Shown here one piece after another: positions 16,150 to 32,423 of a DNA stretch of 64,000 nt. The translations under genes and the position numbers were made by a program. Origin of the DNA: Dacryopinax spathularia (lineage: Eukaryota > Basidiomycota > Dacrymycetes > Dacrymycetales > Dacrymycetaceae); the NCBI GenBank assembly GCA_037974965.1, contig JBBPFI010000002.1, positions 496,001 to 560,000 on the forward strand, in the 5' to 3' direction. Position 1 is the first letter of the stretch. Every line of letters starts with the position of its first letter. The notes beneath the pieces were generated by a model. It searched no databases, was not told the DNA's origin, and saw only the letters and a list, made by a program, of their open reading frames with translations.

Positions 16150-18452
16150 CTATGCCTTTCGACCTCCCAAGGCAGTGCGAATGATGTCTGCTCCTTTCTC
16201 GGCAACCGCGATCGTAGGCGCCGTCTATGAAAAATCATCAGCTGAAGCGCTTCCACTGATAATAAGCTGACCTACCGTGTGCCCCGATATGATGCGCGGA
16301 AAAACCGAAGCATCACACACTCTCAACCCTTCCACCCCGTGCACTCTGAGCTCCGTATCCACAACGCTATCGGCAGGAGATTTACCCATACGTGCGCTGC
16401 CGACCTGTTCAGCAGTGAGTCTTCTGACCCGGAAAGCGCAGGGGGATCAAGTACCGCATGATAGATTGTATTGGCATTCTCTCGAAGCCAGGTGACGATA
16501 TCGTCATCTGAGAGACCTTCTTCTTTCCAATCGCCGAAGCCGTACGCCATCTGTTCCTCCGTCTCTTTCGCATTTGGGTTCTTGCTGGTAGGCTGACGGA
16601 GATCCAGCACGTCGATAAGAGGCGATGTGCGGGCGATTCGGAGCACAATCCGAATGCCTCGAACCATTGCTTGTAGATCCGTGATCGAGGAGAAGTACCT
16701 ATACAGTCAACCTCATCAGCTGGGGATGAAAGCGGAATAGAGGACAAGTTGTACTTCGGATCAACAACCGGCGGGTCAAACGGATCAGCACTCTTCAGCG
16801 TCACACAACCTCGACTCGCGGGCTGCAAGAGGACAGTATTGATCGTCAATCCGTTCAGCCATGGTCTCACGAACTTGCCGTTCTCGAGCCACGTCGCTGG
16901 CGCGGCGATGAGTTCGATGTCCGGTCCGTTGGGGTTGGCATTGGTATGATACGGTTCTCCGCAGGTTCGATCCTCGAGTTTCCAGCTGTACCCATACTGA
17001 GTTTCGAAATTGTGGACAGGAGATGGCTCTTACAGAGGGTCGTCCATACGGACAAATGCGGCGCGTTCTGCTCCCTGATCGGAGCTCAGCTTCCCCACGT
17101 CGGAACGAAAGATTAATGCGCATACAATAGACGTCAACAGCCCTTTCCAGCCCATCATCCACTGTGCCAAATACGGAAGAACGCGCATTGGGGAGGTCGC
17201 CAGCCAGTCATACGAAAAACCAGGTTTCATGCGGAAGTTGAGGCATGCCATCAGATGCTGCCAAACTATCAGCCTAATCGTCCTACGAGGCTACGACGAG
17301 AAAATAGCGCATACATCTTGCAGATGTTGGCCGACGGCGGGGAGGTCGACCTTGCATTCTATGCCGAGTCCTTCCAGTTCATCCTTTGGTCCGAGTCCGC
17401 TCAGCATCAGGATCTCGGGTGTTGCCACTGCGCCGGAGCTCAAGATCACTTCTCCACCAGGACTGAGATAGATGCGTTTCCGACTTCCGTGATTTCTCTC
17501 GTCAGCGAGTTCTACACCCACTGCCCGCGTTCCGTCAAGCAGTACACGCGTACAGCGCGTCTCAATAAGCACCGTGAGGTTCGGTCGAGCGAGAACATCA
17601 GGTGTCAAGTAAGCCGTCGCGCCAGAACTCCGATGTCCCTTCCCGTCGACGAAAGTGGAGAACGTCGTGACGCCCAATGTACCGTTAGGCGTATTCAGAT
17701 CCGGTGTGTAGGGAACGCCCAGCGCTTGGACAGCCTTGATCCAGTTCTCGGATACTGGGATGGCATACTGGAATCCGGTCTGCCACGGTCCGCTGGTGCC
17801 GCGGTGGGTCAGGTCGACATCGGAGTGCCTGTCGTCGACAGTGTAGGTTTCCGCTTTCTTGAAGTACCTACATTCGAAGAAGCATCGGCGTGTGTGGAGA
17901 AGCGAATGCAGATGAGGGGAACGTACGGTGCGAGATCCTTGTATCCCCAGCCTGGGGCTCCCTCTGCCTCCCATTGATCATAGTCGGACGGAGCGCCGTG
18001 ATGATAGATCATAGCGTTGATGCTGCTACTTCCTCCCAGAACCTTGCCTCTGGACCACAAGATCTGTCGTCCATTGAGGTTCCCCTGCGGCCTAATCGAA
18101 GTCGGTCAGCATACAGCACTTGCCATGGGGAGGAAGATTACTACGTTGTACGATTCTGCCAATCAAGCTTAGACTGCAGGTTCTCTTTCCACGTGAGTGG
18201 TATCTTCGTGTATAGCTCCTTCTCAGGTCTGTTATAAGTCAGCCATACGTCGTATGAACAACCATGAAAGACGTACGAGATCCCAGCTTCGACCAGCAAG
18301 ACACGCGTCTTGCCATCTTCACTCAGTCTGTTGGCGAGGACGCATCCCGCAGGACCGGATCCTATGATGATCACATCGAAGTCACCAACATCGTCGCTCT
18401 CCGACCAAGCAAAGGTTTTGAGCAAGGACGGCTTGGATGAGAAGGCGCCCAT
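16150..18452 (-). CDS. GMC oxidoreductase B, 10 exons
   Basis: Same architecture and intron positions as copy A. It begins [16 protein letters not shown] at 18452, chosen over an ATG 16 codons upstream by alignment with A, C and D. It carries '[17 protein letters not shown]' (FAD), '[18 protein letters not shown]' (signature 1), '[16 protein letters not shown]' (signature 2) and 'TIYHAVGSARMG' plus 'FPRIISGHT' with the two active-site histidines. It ends '[13 protein letters not shown]'. I found no in-frame stop or frame loss when the introns are removed, so it looks functional at about 610 residues. The expected reaction is FAD-dependent alcohol oxidation on an unknown substrate. Confidence 0.83.
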
Positions 18453-19206
18453 GGTGGACCGATGAGAGCAAGGGGGACGACCACCTCCTCGAAGGAGCAC
18501 TTTGCAGAGGCGAAGACATCAAGTAGAACCAAGCTAGCGGCGAGCATACTCGCAAGGCCGGAGACTATAGCATCAAGCATGATGGAGCAAGTCATACGAT
18601 CTTGAGCTAGGCCGTCGGGTGATTCGCGTTATGATCGTGGGAATTCGCTTCCCAGCAGTGTGGTAAGAAGAGTACTTCGTCCGAAGACAGTCCATGCCAA
18701 GATTTGCTGCGTACAGACGACATTTAGTGTCGCTGCATGCGACGCCATCCTTGCAGTATTGAGTAGTTTCGCTGCAGGATCCGCCAGTGAACGTCGCTCT
18801 CACGGGTCTTCGGAGTATGCCGAACTTCAGTCATCCGATATCTTGGCCGGAGCAAGCACCTCAAAAATTGATCGCTTTCCCGCGTGAAAACTTGTCGCTG
18901 TCTTCTGGATTGAACTACAGGTGGTTCAGCATAGATGCAAGCCAATGCACAAAGTGAAGAACTGAGTATTGTTGGAAACCTCGTGGGATGCGGGTAAGCA
19001 TAACGCGCGCGGCGATGCCATCCGAGAGTTACAGTGCCATCGCCGAAGTGCGGGTGCAATCGATCCGATCGGATGGGACGCCGATCGTTGGTCGTCAACG
19101 TTGGAATGCGCTGAAACATTCCTAATATGTAAGTACTTTATTAGGAATGTTGAACTCGTCTACTGTATATACTTGCTATATATCTCCTCAACTCGCAGTT
19201 AACGAA
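18453..19206. other. Intergenic region between GMC B and GMC C
   Basis: The 750-bp gap holds the promoter of B and 3' flank of C. A short inverted repeat (CATTCCTAATA...TTAGGAATG near 19118-19150) could act as a terminator-like or regulatory hairpin. Nothing else is assignable. Confidence 0.4.
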
Positions 19207-22458
<3,252 letters not shown>

Positions 22459-25192
22459 TCAAGCGGACGCTTTAGCTTCCCTCTCGGTTAGGGCGAGCCT
22501 GATGATATCCGCCGCCTTTTCGGCAACTGCGATCACTGGTGCCGTCTGTCACGCACATCAGCGCTGATCCTCTTTCATAGGGAAAGAGCGACGAGTAAAG
22601 GGCGGGGGGAAGAGAGAAGGGGGAGAAGAAAGGAGGAGGGGGTGACGTACCGTATGACCCGACACGATCCGGGGGAAGACTGACGCATCGACCACTCGGA
22701 GACGGTCGATACCGTGCACTCGCAGGAGGGGGTCGACGACGCTGTCTTCGGGGGATTTGCCTATGCGGGCTGTACAGCACTGTCCTCTCGTATGTCAGCT
22801 TTCCCATTCTTCCTTTTTTTCTACCAAAAGCAAACATCGGCGAGCGCTGCGCCCTGCTTCCCAGGTAGCCCAAGAGCTGAGGGAGAAGGGCAAGAGCAAG
22901 GCAAGGCACGCAGATGCAGAAGACAAGAAAGATGTTCAAGACGCACAGGATGATAAATAGTCTCCGCGTTCCTCCTCACCCAACTCCCAATCTCCTCATC
23001 CGTCAGCTCCTCCTCCCTGCACTCTGCCAACCCGTACACCTCTTCTTCGCGCGTCTCGAACTTCAAGGGGGACTTGCCCTTCAGGGAGGAAGAGCGCGTG
23101 CGCGGGTGGAGGTCGAGCTGCGTTATGAGCGGTGGGGAGTGGATGATCCGGAGGGAGAGACGGACGCCGCGGATTAGGCATTGGAGGTCTGAGGGGTGGG
23201 AGAAGTAGCTGCGGGACAGGGAGGGTGAGCATCAGCTTCCACTGCTTGCCTATGGACAAAGTGGGCCGGATAGCAAAGTGCCGAGGTCCGGAGAAGAAAG
23301 AGGATAGAAGGGAGAGATGGTGAAGAGACATGCACGCACTTTGGCTCGATATCAGGATACTCCCACGGATCCGCGCTCCTAAGCCTCACGCACCCCCTGC
23401 TCCCAGGCTGCAAAATGATCGGATCAACCGTGATCCCCCTCATCCAAGAAGCCTTATACGACCCATGGTTGACGAACGTCACTGGCGCGCCGATTATCTC
23501 GATGTCCGGTGTGGAGGGGTGGGCGTTGGAGATGTACGGCGTGGTGGAGGAGGGGTGGGAGAGGTTGAACCTATTCCAGGCTGTTAGCACCGTTTCCTCT
23601 CTCTTCAATTTATTCAGGCCTGGGTGGGAGGGCGAGTCGGGCGGGGAATGAGAGGGAGTGGGAGTGGAAGTGGGAGGGGGAGGGGACGCGCACCTGGGAT
23701 CATCGACCCGAGCAAAAGCGGCCACCTCGGCGCCGTTCGTCGTTAGCGGGCCTTTCCACCCGAGCATCCAGCGGATGAGGGGGAGGAGGGAGCGCAGCTC
23801 GGACTGGGCGAGGTAGTCGAGGGATTTGTTGGGGCGGGTGCGGACGTTTATGCATGTTTGGAGGTGCTGCGCGGGTGGGTGGGGTCAGCGGTTGTGCTAT
23901 GTGAGAGTGAAGATGCAAGAACGTGGGGGGGTGGGCGTGGGCGTGGGTTGGGGGGTGGTGGGTGGTAGGGGGCATAAGAGAGAAAAGCGAGAAGAGAAAA
24001 GAACGCACATCCTGCAACCCCCTCCCCACCTCCCTCAGCTCCCTGACACAGCTCACCCCCACCCGCTCCAACTCCCTCCTCTCCCCCACCCCGCTAAGCA
24101 TCAGCAACTGCGGCGTATTGATCGCCCCCGCACTCAGGACGACCTCCCCCCCATCCCTCACAAACACTTTCCTCATTTTAGACCGCGTCTTCTCGTCCGC
24201 CAGTTCTACGCCCACCGCTTTCTCTCCTTCTAGGAGGACGCGCATACACCTCGCACCCGTCAGGACGGTCAGGTTCGGCCGAGCGAGGACATCAGGCGTG
24301 AGGTACGCAGTCGCCCCGCTGCTCCTAGCGCCAGAAGGGTCAATGAAAGTACTCAACACCGCCGCCCCTTCCGTTCCGCGTGCGGTGTTAAAGTCCGGCG
24401 TGTAGGGGCAGCCGACGGCCTGGGCGGAAGAGACGAACTGGGCCATTATGGGCGTGTGGTGCCCGAAGGAGGTGTGCCATGGGCCGGTGGAGCCGCGGAG
24501 GGAGAGGTCGATGTCTGTGTGTGCGGAGTGCGGGGTGTGCGTTTCGGCTTTCCGGAAGTACCTGGGTTTGTGTTAGCTGCAGGCTGGTGGAAGCGGCAGC
24601 AGGGCCAATGGGCAGGGAAGGAGGAAGGGGAAGGGGCGACGTACGGCTGGAGATCGGCGTAGCTCCATCCCTCGGCGCCCATTGCGGCCCAGGCATCAAA
24701 GTCTGCTGGAGCGCCTTGATGATATATGAGCGCGTTGATGCTGCTGCTTCCTCCTAGGACCTTTCCGCGGGGCCAGTAAAGACTTCGGCCTTCGAGGTTC
24801 TTTTGCGGTCTACATAGCATATAGTCAGCACTCGTGCTCTGCGCGTAGGGCTGGTGGACGAAGTGGTGTTGAACAGGAAGGGGAGGATGAAATGTTGAGT
24901 GGTATAAAGGGACGCACGTCGTATAATACTGCCAATCGATCCCGGTCCACAGACACCTCGCCCACGTCGCCGGGATCCGCGTCAACGTCTCCCCCACATG
25001 ACTCCCCCCCGCCTCAACCAACAACACCCTCCATTTCCCGCCCTCGCTCAGCCTATTAGCGAGTACGCACCCCGCGGGGCCGGCGCCGACGATGATGATG
25101 TCGTATTCTTTTCCCGGGGCGGAGGTGTCAGGGCTGTCGAAGAAGGAAGAGAAGGATTGGATGGGGGTGGGGCGGGAGAATAGGAATCCCAT
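22459..25192 (-). CDS. GMC oxidoreductase D, intron-reduced copy
   Basis: Fourth paralogue, starting [18 protein letters not shown]. It has '[17 protein letters not shown]' (FAD), '[18 protein letters not shown]' (signature 1), '[16 protein letters not shown]' (signature 2), the active-site block 'ETIYHP' spliced to '[13 protein letters not shown]', and '[10 protein letters not shown]'. It ends '[10 protein letters not shown]'. Two introns found in A, B and C are absent: after EAGGS ('[18 protein letters not shown]' is continuous) and at LTTN/GAE. The remaining introns are longer and richer in C and T, and the gene is more GC-rich than its neighbours, so it is the most divergent copy. The acceptor after DDP must be the AATAG near 23577, because the upstream CAG would put a stop in frame. 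It should be an FAD-dependent alcohol oxidoreductase. Confidence 0.82.
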
Positions 25193-27725
25193 CGCGTTCG
25201 TGTTCGTATCTCGCGAAGTTTATCGTCTACTCGTTCTTTTGCGTGGGTGGAGGTCGATGTATGCGCTTTCCTCGGGACGATAGACGAGCAGCTCGGTCGC
25301 AGTAGCAGGCGGAGGAGGTCTTTACTCAACGCGGGCGAAAACCGACCACCGATGAGGACGCTCCCCAACGTCTTCCAACCAGAGCCGGTACTTAAGCAGC
25401 CCGATCGAACCCTCAACACCCACTGCCGATCTTCCCGAAGAACCACCCTCCCTGTGCCTATCCCAACCTCTTTTCACACTAGTTCTCGGCCTTCCGTCCT
25501 TGCTCGCTTTAGCCAAATCGGGGTCGGTTCCCTTCCTCCGGATCCGCTGCTTCTCCTTAACAGGAAAAGGTGTGCGAGGTAACCGGCTGTTACGTTGCCT
25601 TGCGCGGCCGATCTGGTTGAAAGAACCGGCGATCTGGAGACGGGAGAGGTGCTAGCGCCGGAGCGGGCCCAGCGCCGGAGGAGGGAGGCGATGAAGATCT
25701 TTTCGTGGATGATGATCTGACCCTGAAAACCCGTCCAGGAGAACAGATGAACAGCGGGTACCGGTATGAAAGACGTATGAAGAAGGGGGATTTCACAGCT
25801 CTGGGCGGTGCGGCGAGCGGGTGGAAGGCGCGGTCTGGCGGTGTTGGTATTGTGCACCGCTGGTCGAAGACCGGTAATTGAAGGATAGGATTGCCAGCTC
25901 AGCTTGCCTCCAGCTCAAGTCGCGGGAAGAAGAGCGTCGAAGAGCGCAGACGATAACAACACGTCCCGGTAGCCAGAGCGGGAAACGAGGGGTTCTAGCG
26001 TCCCTTCGTCCCTCTGAACCCTGGGTGCGGTCCTCTGGCAGTGCGCAACGGACATAGTGGGAAGGGGTTCGCGGTATATATCGGGTTGGGTGGGGAAGAC
26101 GCTGGAAGGTATCGTGATGGCAGGTGTAGGCGGGAGAAGGGAAGCAGAAGCGAGGTCGTTCATTGTCAGTCAGAGCGGCTTCGGACAGCTTGGGGGAGAA
26201 GAAGCGCGTCCCATGACGCGCGCGTTTCCTGCATGTGACCGGAGACCCTGTGCCTCTCCTTCCGCAGAAGCTCGCTGGTGGGAAATTGCCGGCTCCGCTT
26301 CCTCCTCCTACTACGCAGCCCAGGCGGTCGGTGGTTGACAGATGGCACGAGCTTATGTCTAACTGCGATCATGAACCAGCGGGGGTGGAAAAGAGCGGCC
26401 ACCGGGAAGAGAGATGCCGGTCATGTGCGGGGAATGGGGGATCACGCGTCTTGGATGGATGGAATGAGGCGATCGGGCGGGACGATCGGGCGATCAGGCC
26501 TAGGTTGGGGCTCTCTGTCTTGAAAGTCCTTGCCAGCCAAGTGTCGGTCAAAGATCCAAAATTCCGGTTGATTGTCTCAGAGTCTCTTGTGAGGCGTCTC
26601 GGTCTACTTCGATTTGCTATGACATTGATTCCTATGGACTGGATCGAGGAGTGGTACTGGAACGGAGGGAGGCACGAATGCCCCAATCCTACCAAACATT
26701 CCAGTAAGCATACAGGCGGCCCAGTCTATCTTCTGAGGCAAAATTCTAGACACCGCTTTGGTTCAGTCTCATCCATAGTCTTCTCCCCCGTCCTCCCAAG
26801 TGCCTCTCTCCCGCCTCCTCTCCCCAAGCACCGCGCGGATTTCCTGCGTTCTGAAGACTAGAAGTTCCTTTGATTGGAAAATCTCGAAGGTGTAAGGGAG
26901 AGCTTGGGACATCATCATCCTCCGCCCCGGACCTGGGGGCTACGCGCACGGAAATATGCTGGGTGAGAAGAGGGAGGCGCTACGGTCGATCTCGAGATAC
27001 GAGCGAGCTGGTTGTTGGGTTCTCGATGTTCCGAGTGAGCCGCTGTCTCTGTTTCAGCGGGATGCGTGCCTGATGGGTCACACTCTTCAGTGACGAGCCT
27101 ACGATAAATGATGAAAGTCCAAAGTACATCATCATGATGCATGTATGAGGTCGGGGGAGGATCGTCGATCTAGCTTGATGCGGTGTGCTCAGCCCCTGGA
27201 TCGTGCTCAACCTCAGGGGATGACGTCTTTTGGGAGCTTGAGACTGGCTGTATCATACCTGGGCTTGGTTGCTCAGGCAGCCCTGTAAGATCAGGCACAA
27301 CACGTCCCCTGCAGGTCTCACTCCCCCAACTCTGCAGCGCGTAGAGAAACTCCTTCGTTCCTCATCGACCATTCATCGTTGCTCTCCATAACCATCCGCC
27401 GTTCTCCAGCCCCAGCTTCCCATCATGGTCTCCATGTCCTGGATGAACATACGGCTACGACGCCTTACCGCCGAAAGTCGTCGGCCTAAAGAATGTGCCA
27501 CCTCGGAGCCGAAGATCTCCCGTTCCCCTCCCCATCGCTTCCCGGCCCAAAACCGGCTCGTGCGCGCTTCTGACAGCAAAGTGAAGGTGTATGCTCTCTC
27601 ATCGACTGACACGTCGTTGGGCTTCCTTGCTGCCTCGTTATAGACCTATCCTCGAGCTTCAGCGTCCTCACAGACATATACTTCCTAGAGCTGATCGAGT
27701 AGAAGGCAGAAGGACACTAGCAAGC
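25193..27725. other. Gene-poor 2.5-kb stretch between GMC D and the AlaX gene
   Basis: Open frames up to about 200 codons exist (for example 26235-26861 plus), but none has a recognisable domain, splice structure or conserved partner. The last 350 bp are pyrimidine-rich in patches and probably hold the AlaX promoter and leader. Confidence 0.45.
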
Positions 27726-29350
27726 ATGACCACCGCCGCCCACCCGCCAGAACCAGCACACCTCCTTGCTGACCAGCTGAGCGCGCTCACTCTTCCTTCT
27801 GACTATATCCGCCCTTTCTCGTTCCCTCTTCCCAAGCACAAGTTCGTAGGAGTGTTGGCGTGTCAACGTACGCCCGCTTCCCCCTTCTCTCCTTACTTCC
27901 CTCACGGCTGATTGGTGTATGCGCAGGCGATCCGCTCCTGAAAGAGCTTGTGACGAAAGTCGTCAAATGCGAGAAACGCACTTCCCCTCCCCCAGCAACG
28001 GGTAAAGGGAGCGGGAAAGGCGGGAAGGGCAAGAAGGCCCCCGCAGCTGAGGGGGAGAAGAAAGAGGAGGAAGTGGAGATGTGGGAGATCGAGCTCGAAG
28101 ATACAGGTGCGCGCCTCCTTCCCTCTCCCCATGCCTGGCTGAAGGCTGATATATGCGCATATATAGTGTTATTTCCGGAAGGAGGTGGTCAGCCGTCCGA
28201 CGCTGGCTCGCTGACTCCGCTTGATTCTGCTGGAAACGCTCAAGGAGAGCCCATCCCCGTACTCAAGGTCTTGCGACACGGCCTCTCCGCCATTCACTAC
28301 TGCACCTCCCCCCTGCCCGTCAACAGCCCCGTCCTAGCCCGTGTCGACTGGGCGCGAAGATGGGACCACTCCACCCAACACACAGGACAACACATCCTCT
28401 CCGGTATCCTGGACACCCTCTCCCTGCCCACGCTCTCCTGGTCTCTTACCCCCAGCCCTCAACCGTGCTATATTGAGCTCCCGCGCGCTCCCACTCCCCA
28501 AGAACTCCAGTACGTGCAAGAGAAAGCGAACGAATATATCCGAGAAGGACGAAGAGTGCACGTCACGCTCTCCCTCTCCTCCGAGCTGGCCGAGCGACCC
28601 GAAAGTCTGCCGGAAGACTATGTTGGCGGGGTTATCCGAGACGTGGACATAGTGGGCGTCGATCGGGGTCCATGCTGTGGGACACATCTACCGAGCTTGG
28701 CGCCCCTCCAACAGATCTACATCTATCCATACACCACCAGCGTCCGAGGGACGAACGCGAGGGTGTACTTCGTGGTCGGACCACGCGTCCTGGAGGCCTT
28801 GGGGCCAGCAGCGGACAGTCTGAGAAAAGTGGGGTTAGAGCTGGGCTGTGGCGCGGGTGAGGTGGGAGTGAAAGTGGGCGAGCTGGTGGGGAAGGAGAGG
28901 GAGGCGAGGAGGAGAGAGGGGAAGGTGAGGGATGAGTTGGCGGGGTATGTTGCTAGAGATCTGTGGGCGAGGGCGGAGATGGTAGGAGGAGAGGAGGGAG
29001 GGGTGAAGGTTGGAGTGCTGATGCGGCTCGAAGAGGACGCTCAGTCTCCGCTCGAGTTTCTGAATACGATCACCTACCGGCTACGCGAGCTCCTCCAGCC
29101 CGAGGGTCGGCAACAGAAACCTCATCTATTCGCACTCGCTTCCTCCGGCGCAGGAGGGTCGCCACTAGTGATCATCGGTTCCCCCGACCTGGCCGTCAAC
29201 AAGGCTGGTGAGCTCGTGAAGGAGAGAATGGGAGTGAGGGGAGGGGGAAAGGGGAGGTGGCAGGGTAAGAAGGAGGGGAAGTGGAAAGCGGGGGATGAGG
29301 GGGTTTTGTTGGAGATACTGAAGGAAGCGGCTATGGCTGCGGGCGCATAG
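27726..29350 (+). CDS. Alanyl-tRNA editing protein, AlaX/AARSD1 family, 3 exons
   Basis: Exons 27726-27867, 27927-28106 and 28167-29350 give 501 residues. The editing domain is clear: 'LFPEGGGQPSDAGSL', the zinc-binding 'HSTQHTGQH' (HxxxH) and 'PCCGTHLPS' (Cys and His ligands). These are the hallmarks of the alanyl-tRNA synthetase editing domain as a free-standing protein. It hydrolyses Ser- or Gly-mischarged tRNA-Ala in the cytosol, protecting translation. The long C-terminus ('FALASSGAGGSPLVIIGSPD') resembles the C-terminal domain of AARSD1. The second exon contains a Lys/Gly-rich insert (GKGSGKGGKGKK). Intron 2 carries the palindrome ATATATGCGCATATAT directly before its acceptor. Confidence 0.9.
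28149..28164. repeat. Intronic 16-bp palindrome
   Basis: A perfect palindrome ATATATGCGCATATAT just before the 3' splice site of AlaX intron 2, preceded by the branch-like GCTGA. The same core occurs in epimerase introns at 38075 and 42891. Confidence 0.75.
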
Positions 29351-29905
29351 ATTGGTGGGGTTGAGGGGTTGGGGTTTGGATACATGGAATCGTTGGACAG
29401 GCATTGAGGACTGAAGGGATGATCTAGAGTTTGTTGTAGATTTTGCGATGTTCGGATTAGATGGTTGTAGGCTTCGTTTGATGTAGAGCAGGTTGGTATT
29501 GATATCACTTGAGGAGTTTCTCAAAGCTCTGGTCTTATGTCGTATGGTCGGCTGAACCTTGCCGCTTCTACGAACATGGTAATCCTTCCGTTATTCCTGG
29601 ACACGGAGCTGCTTTTCTGGCCTTAGGTGCGACAGCGCTGCTTATCATTGCTGGATGCGAGGGTGCCCGGTCCGCTAGACTGTCAGATTTCCGTGTAGAT
29701 GCAAGCCTGCCGGGCGCAGAGACCGTCACAGTCGGATAGGCAGCAGGCAGGCCAAATGACCGTGTATTCCATTCGAGATTTGCATAATAAGAGACAGGCA
29801 AAGAGAAACGAAAGACTAGAAGGGAGAAGTCGTACAATATCCCACCTCAGCACCCCTCACCCGCCCAAGAAAACTAGAGATGAAGCTTCCCGAAGACCCC
29901 GTTGG
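29351..29905. other. Convergent 3' flanks of AlaX (+) and AceTr copy 1 (-)
   Basis: The 555 bp between two convergent genes hold both 3' untranslated regions. No gene is apparent. Confidence 0.5.
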
Positions 29906-30808
29906 TTAAGCCTGATGATGTTCCTTCTTCCTCGCAAACGGTCCCGTCGGCAGCGTAAAGATCGTATTATCGTCCGTATACAGACTGGCCGCGCCCACGT
30001 AAAAAGTCAGTAGGCCCGTGACGATCCCCATTGCCCCCGCCGCTTTGGTGACGGAGGCCTTTTGGGTGAACTCGGAGATGGCGAGGACGAGGATCGTGCT
30101 GCAGATCATGGTGGCGAGGGAGAGCATGGCGATGGAGGTGCGGAGGGCGCCGAGGGTTAGGATTACTCCCACTGTCTCTCATGTTAGCTTGCGCCCGGGC
30201 GTGGTGGGGAGAGGGAGGAGGAGGGAGGGAGGGATGGGGAGGACGTACGGATGAACCAAGTGATCAAGTAGATACCGATGGCATTGTGCAGCTGCGCGGC
30301 CGTTGCGGGCGAAGCGGTATACGCTGCCAGGATCCCCGTGCCGGGCAAGAAGATGAGCCCATAAGAGCCCCAGAAAGTGCTGAACAGCCCGAAGAGCGTA
30401 GCGCCGAACGTGTTCCCGCAGGCCATTTCCCACATGCCGGCGCAGAACTGGCCGAAGCCGCCGCAGATGAGCGCCATGCCGACTATGAGGTTTTCCTGTG
30501 ACGCGGCTATGTGAGCGAGGAGTCGGGAAGGTTGAGGGGGACGGGGAGAGGGAGAGGGAGGGACTTACGGTCTGGACGCCGTCGGTGTTGACCATGTACA
30601 TGGAGAGCATGAACACTGGCGCGCCGAAGGAGAACACGCCGAGCGGGGCGGGGTTGGCGAACCGACGATGGCTGCATACAGTCAGCTAGGTCTGGACTTG
30701 ATGCAGTTGGGGGGAGGCTTACTAGGTGGGCAGCGCAGGCTGCGTGTCCTGCCTGATGAGGACCGGGACGGACATAGGGCTCTCTTGCTTGAACTCAGCC
30801 TCTGACAT
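29906..30808 (-). CDS. Acetate/ammonium transporter, AceTr (GPR1/FUN34/YaaH) family, copy 1, 4 exons
   Basis: Exons 30723-30808, 30569-30671, 30249-30495 and 29906-30171 encode 233 residues. The family signature 'FANPAPLGVFSFG' follows a short hydrophilic N-terminus. Six hydrophobic segments come next, including 'IVGMALICGGFGQFCAGMWE' and 'TFWGSYGLIFLPGTGILAA', whose order matches Ady2/Ato-type plasma-membrane proteins. These move acetate or other monocarboxylates, and export of ammonium has also been proposed for the family. The start at 30808 was preferred to an upstream in-frame ATG at 30985, since the TATA-like TATAAATA lies between them (about 30936). A second copy follows head-to-tail at 32424. 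Confidence 0.9.
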
Positions 30809-30935
30809 ATCGAAGGGTTCGGTGATACGTTGAAGTAGGGTGTTGGGCGTTTGGGTCAAGCGGGGAGGGGAGCAGGGGGAACCTCGTGTTGAAACGGCGG
30901 CAGGTTGAAGGCCACCGAGGTGCGATTCCCCCAGA

Positions 30936-30943
30936 TATTTATA
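30936..30943 (-). promoter_or_regulatory. TATA-like element of AceTr copy 1
   Basis: TATAAATA on the minus strand about 130 bp upstream of the chosen ATG. Confidence 0.5.
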
Positions 30944-32423
30944 CGCCCCACCTCCGGGCGGACCGAGCGGGGTTATAGACTTCATCGCCGCTCAGGCCAG
31001 ACGCTATCTTGGCGGAACGAAAGAGCGGCCATCAGGCGCCTGACTCCCACGTCCACCCACCCTCAGGAACGGGGGCGGGGCGGGGCACGTTCCGCAGTGT
31101 ACAGGCCCTGAGGTGATACAGTACCAGTGTCGAATGATTCGAAGGGTTGCGACTCGCAGAAGGAGGGAATTGGCTCGAGTAGGCATATTGTCACCAAGTC
31201 CCAGCGGGAAATGCGGGAAATGCAGGCATCCGATTGGAAGCCGAAGCCGAAGCCAAGCCGGCGCCCAGCCGTCCCATGTGTGCGAGAAGCACATCCTTCG
31301 AATTCCATCGATAAAGACTGGATTTGATCGGAGAAGAAAGAGGGATCATCCGACAGGCATATAGTGCGGAGTTAGAGAAATGCGGGCGGACCCGCACGCG
31401 CTGCTCCGATACGAGCACATTCTTGACACAGTGGACAATGCCGAAAGAGCCTGGAACCCAGGTGCGCAGACAGAGTTCTTGAGACAACAATTGACCAGGT
31501 TATGCGCACGATATGGCGCAGAAGCAAAGTAAGGGAGAAAGTATTGTCTGGCGAACTGAGAGAGTCGCAGACGAAGAGGCGGAAAGAGTGGCGAGGAGTT
31601 GGCCTTAGCCAACACATAGGCGCGCGTCTCAGGTGGCGTTGATTGCAATATCAATACCAACACGGAGCCAAACGGGCGCTTCTTTCCTCGTGAACGACCC
31701 TTTTGACTGAAAGCGGGACTTTTCCCTCGGCCGCGTGACGGTCCGATCAATTGATGGTTGCGATCTTACATACACACCCTCTTCTTCCTCCATCGGACGG
31801 GCCATGTAGTCGTCCGGTAGCAAGGCACGTAACTGTCGACCTCGTACAGTACTTGCCCTACCGGCGGATACGTGCCTTAGGCCTGTACAGGACCGACTCT
31901 CTGGCTACCAGAAATGCTATTCAGGAGCTACCCATTCATCAACAACGAAAACACGCCTTGTTCTGGAAGCTCTTCACCGCAGCTACGAACGTCTTTATGG
32001 GCAATGCAGTTTCCAAACGGAAGCTATACGCGGCTTCCGTTTATCTGGCAACCATCTTTCTTTCATCTTTCAGCGACTTAATCACTGCACAGCACGATCG
32101 CTTTATATAACCTCTCCGGGGCCAATAGTTCTTCTGCCTGTCTCTTGGCACTGCGAGTGGATGTGATTGCGCGAAATGGGAAAACTTGTCATCACGTGTC
32201 GTGTATTGAAATTAGAGGCGTTACAGAGACTACGACCATATGCACCGAAAATGGACTTTCTTTCTGGCGACTGACTTCCGAAGCGTTCTCTCCTCCTTAC
32301 GGGAGCTGGAGTTGGGAACGAACGAAAGTCGGCGCATTTGCGGGGAACCTACTCAGAAGACTGGGACTAACTATCAACAACAAGGAAATCAAGCATGGTT
32401 GGTTGTGCAGGCAGGGAAGGCGG
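30944..32423. other. Intergenic region between the two AceTr genes
   Basis: About 1.5 kb. A TTTATATAA box faces the plus strand near 32103, but no plus-strand gene follows; the open frame there is antisense to AceTr copy 2. No transporter remnant is visible. Confidence 0.45.

Noticed and set aside
26235-26861. 208-codon plus-strand frame
   Set aside because: No recognisable domain, no paralogue in the window, mixed composition; likely chance in GC-rich DNA.
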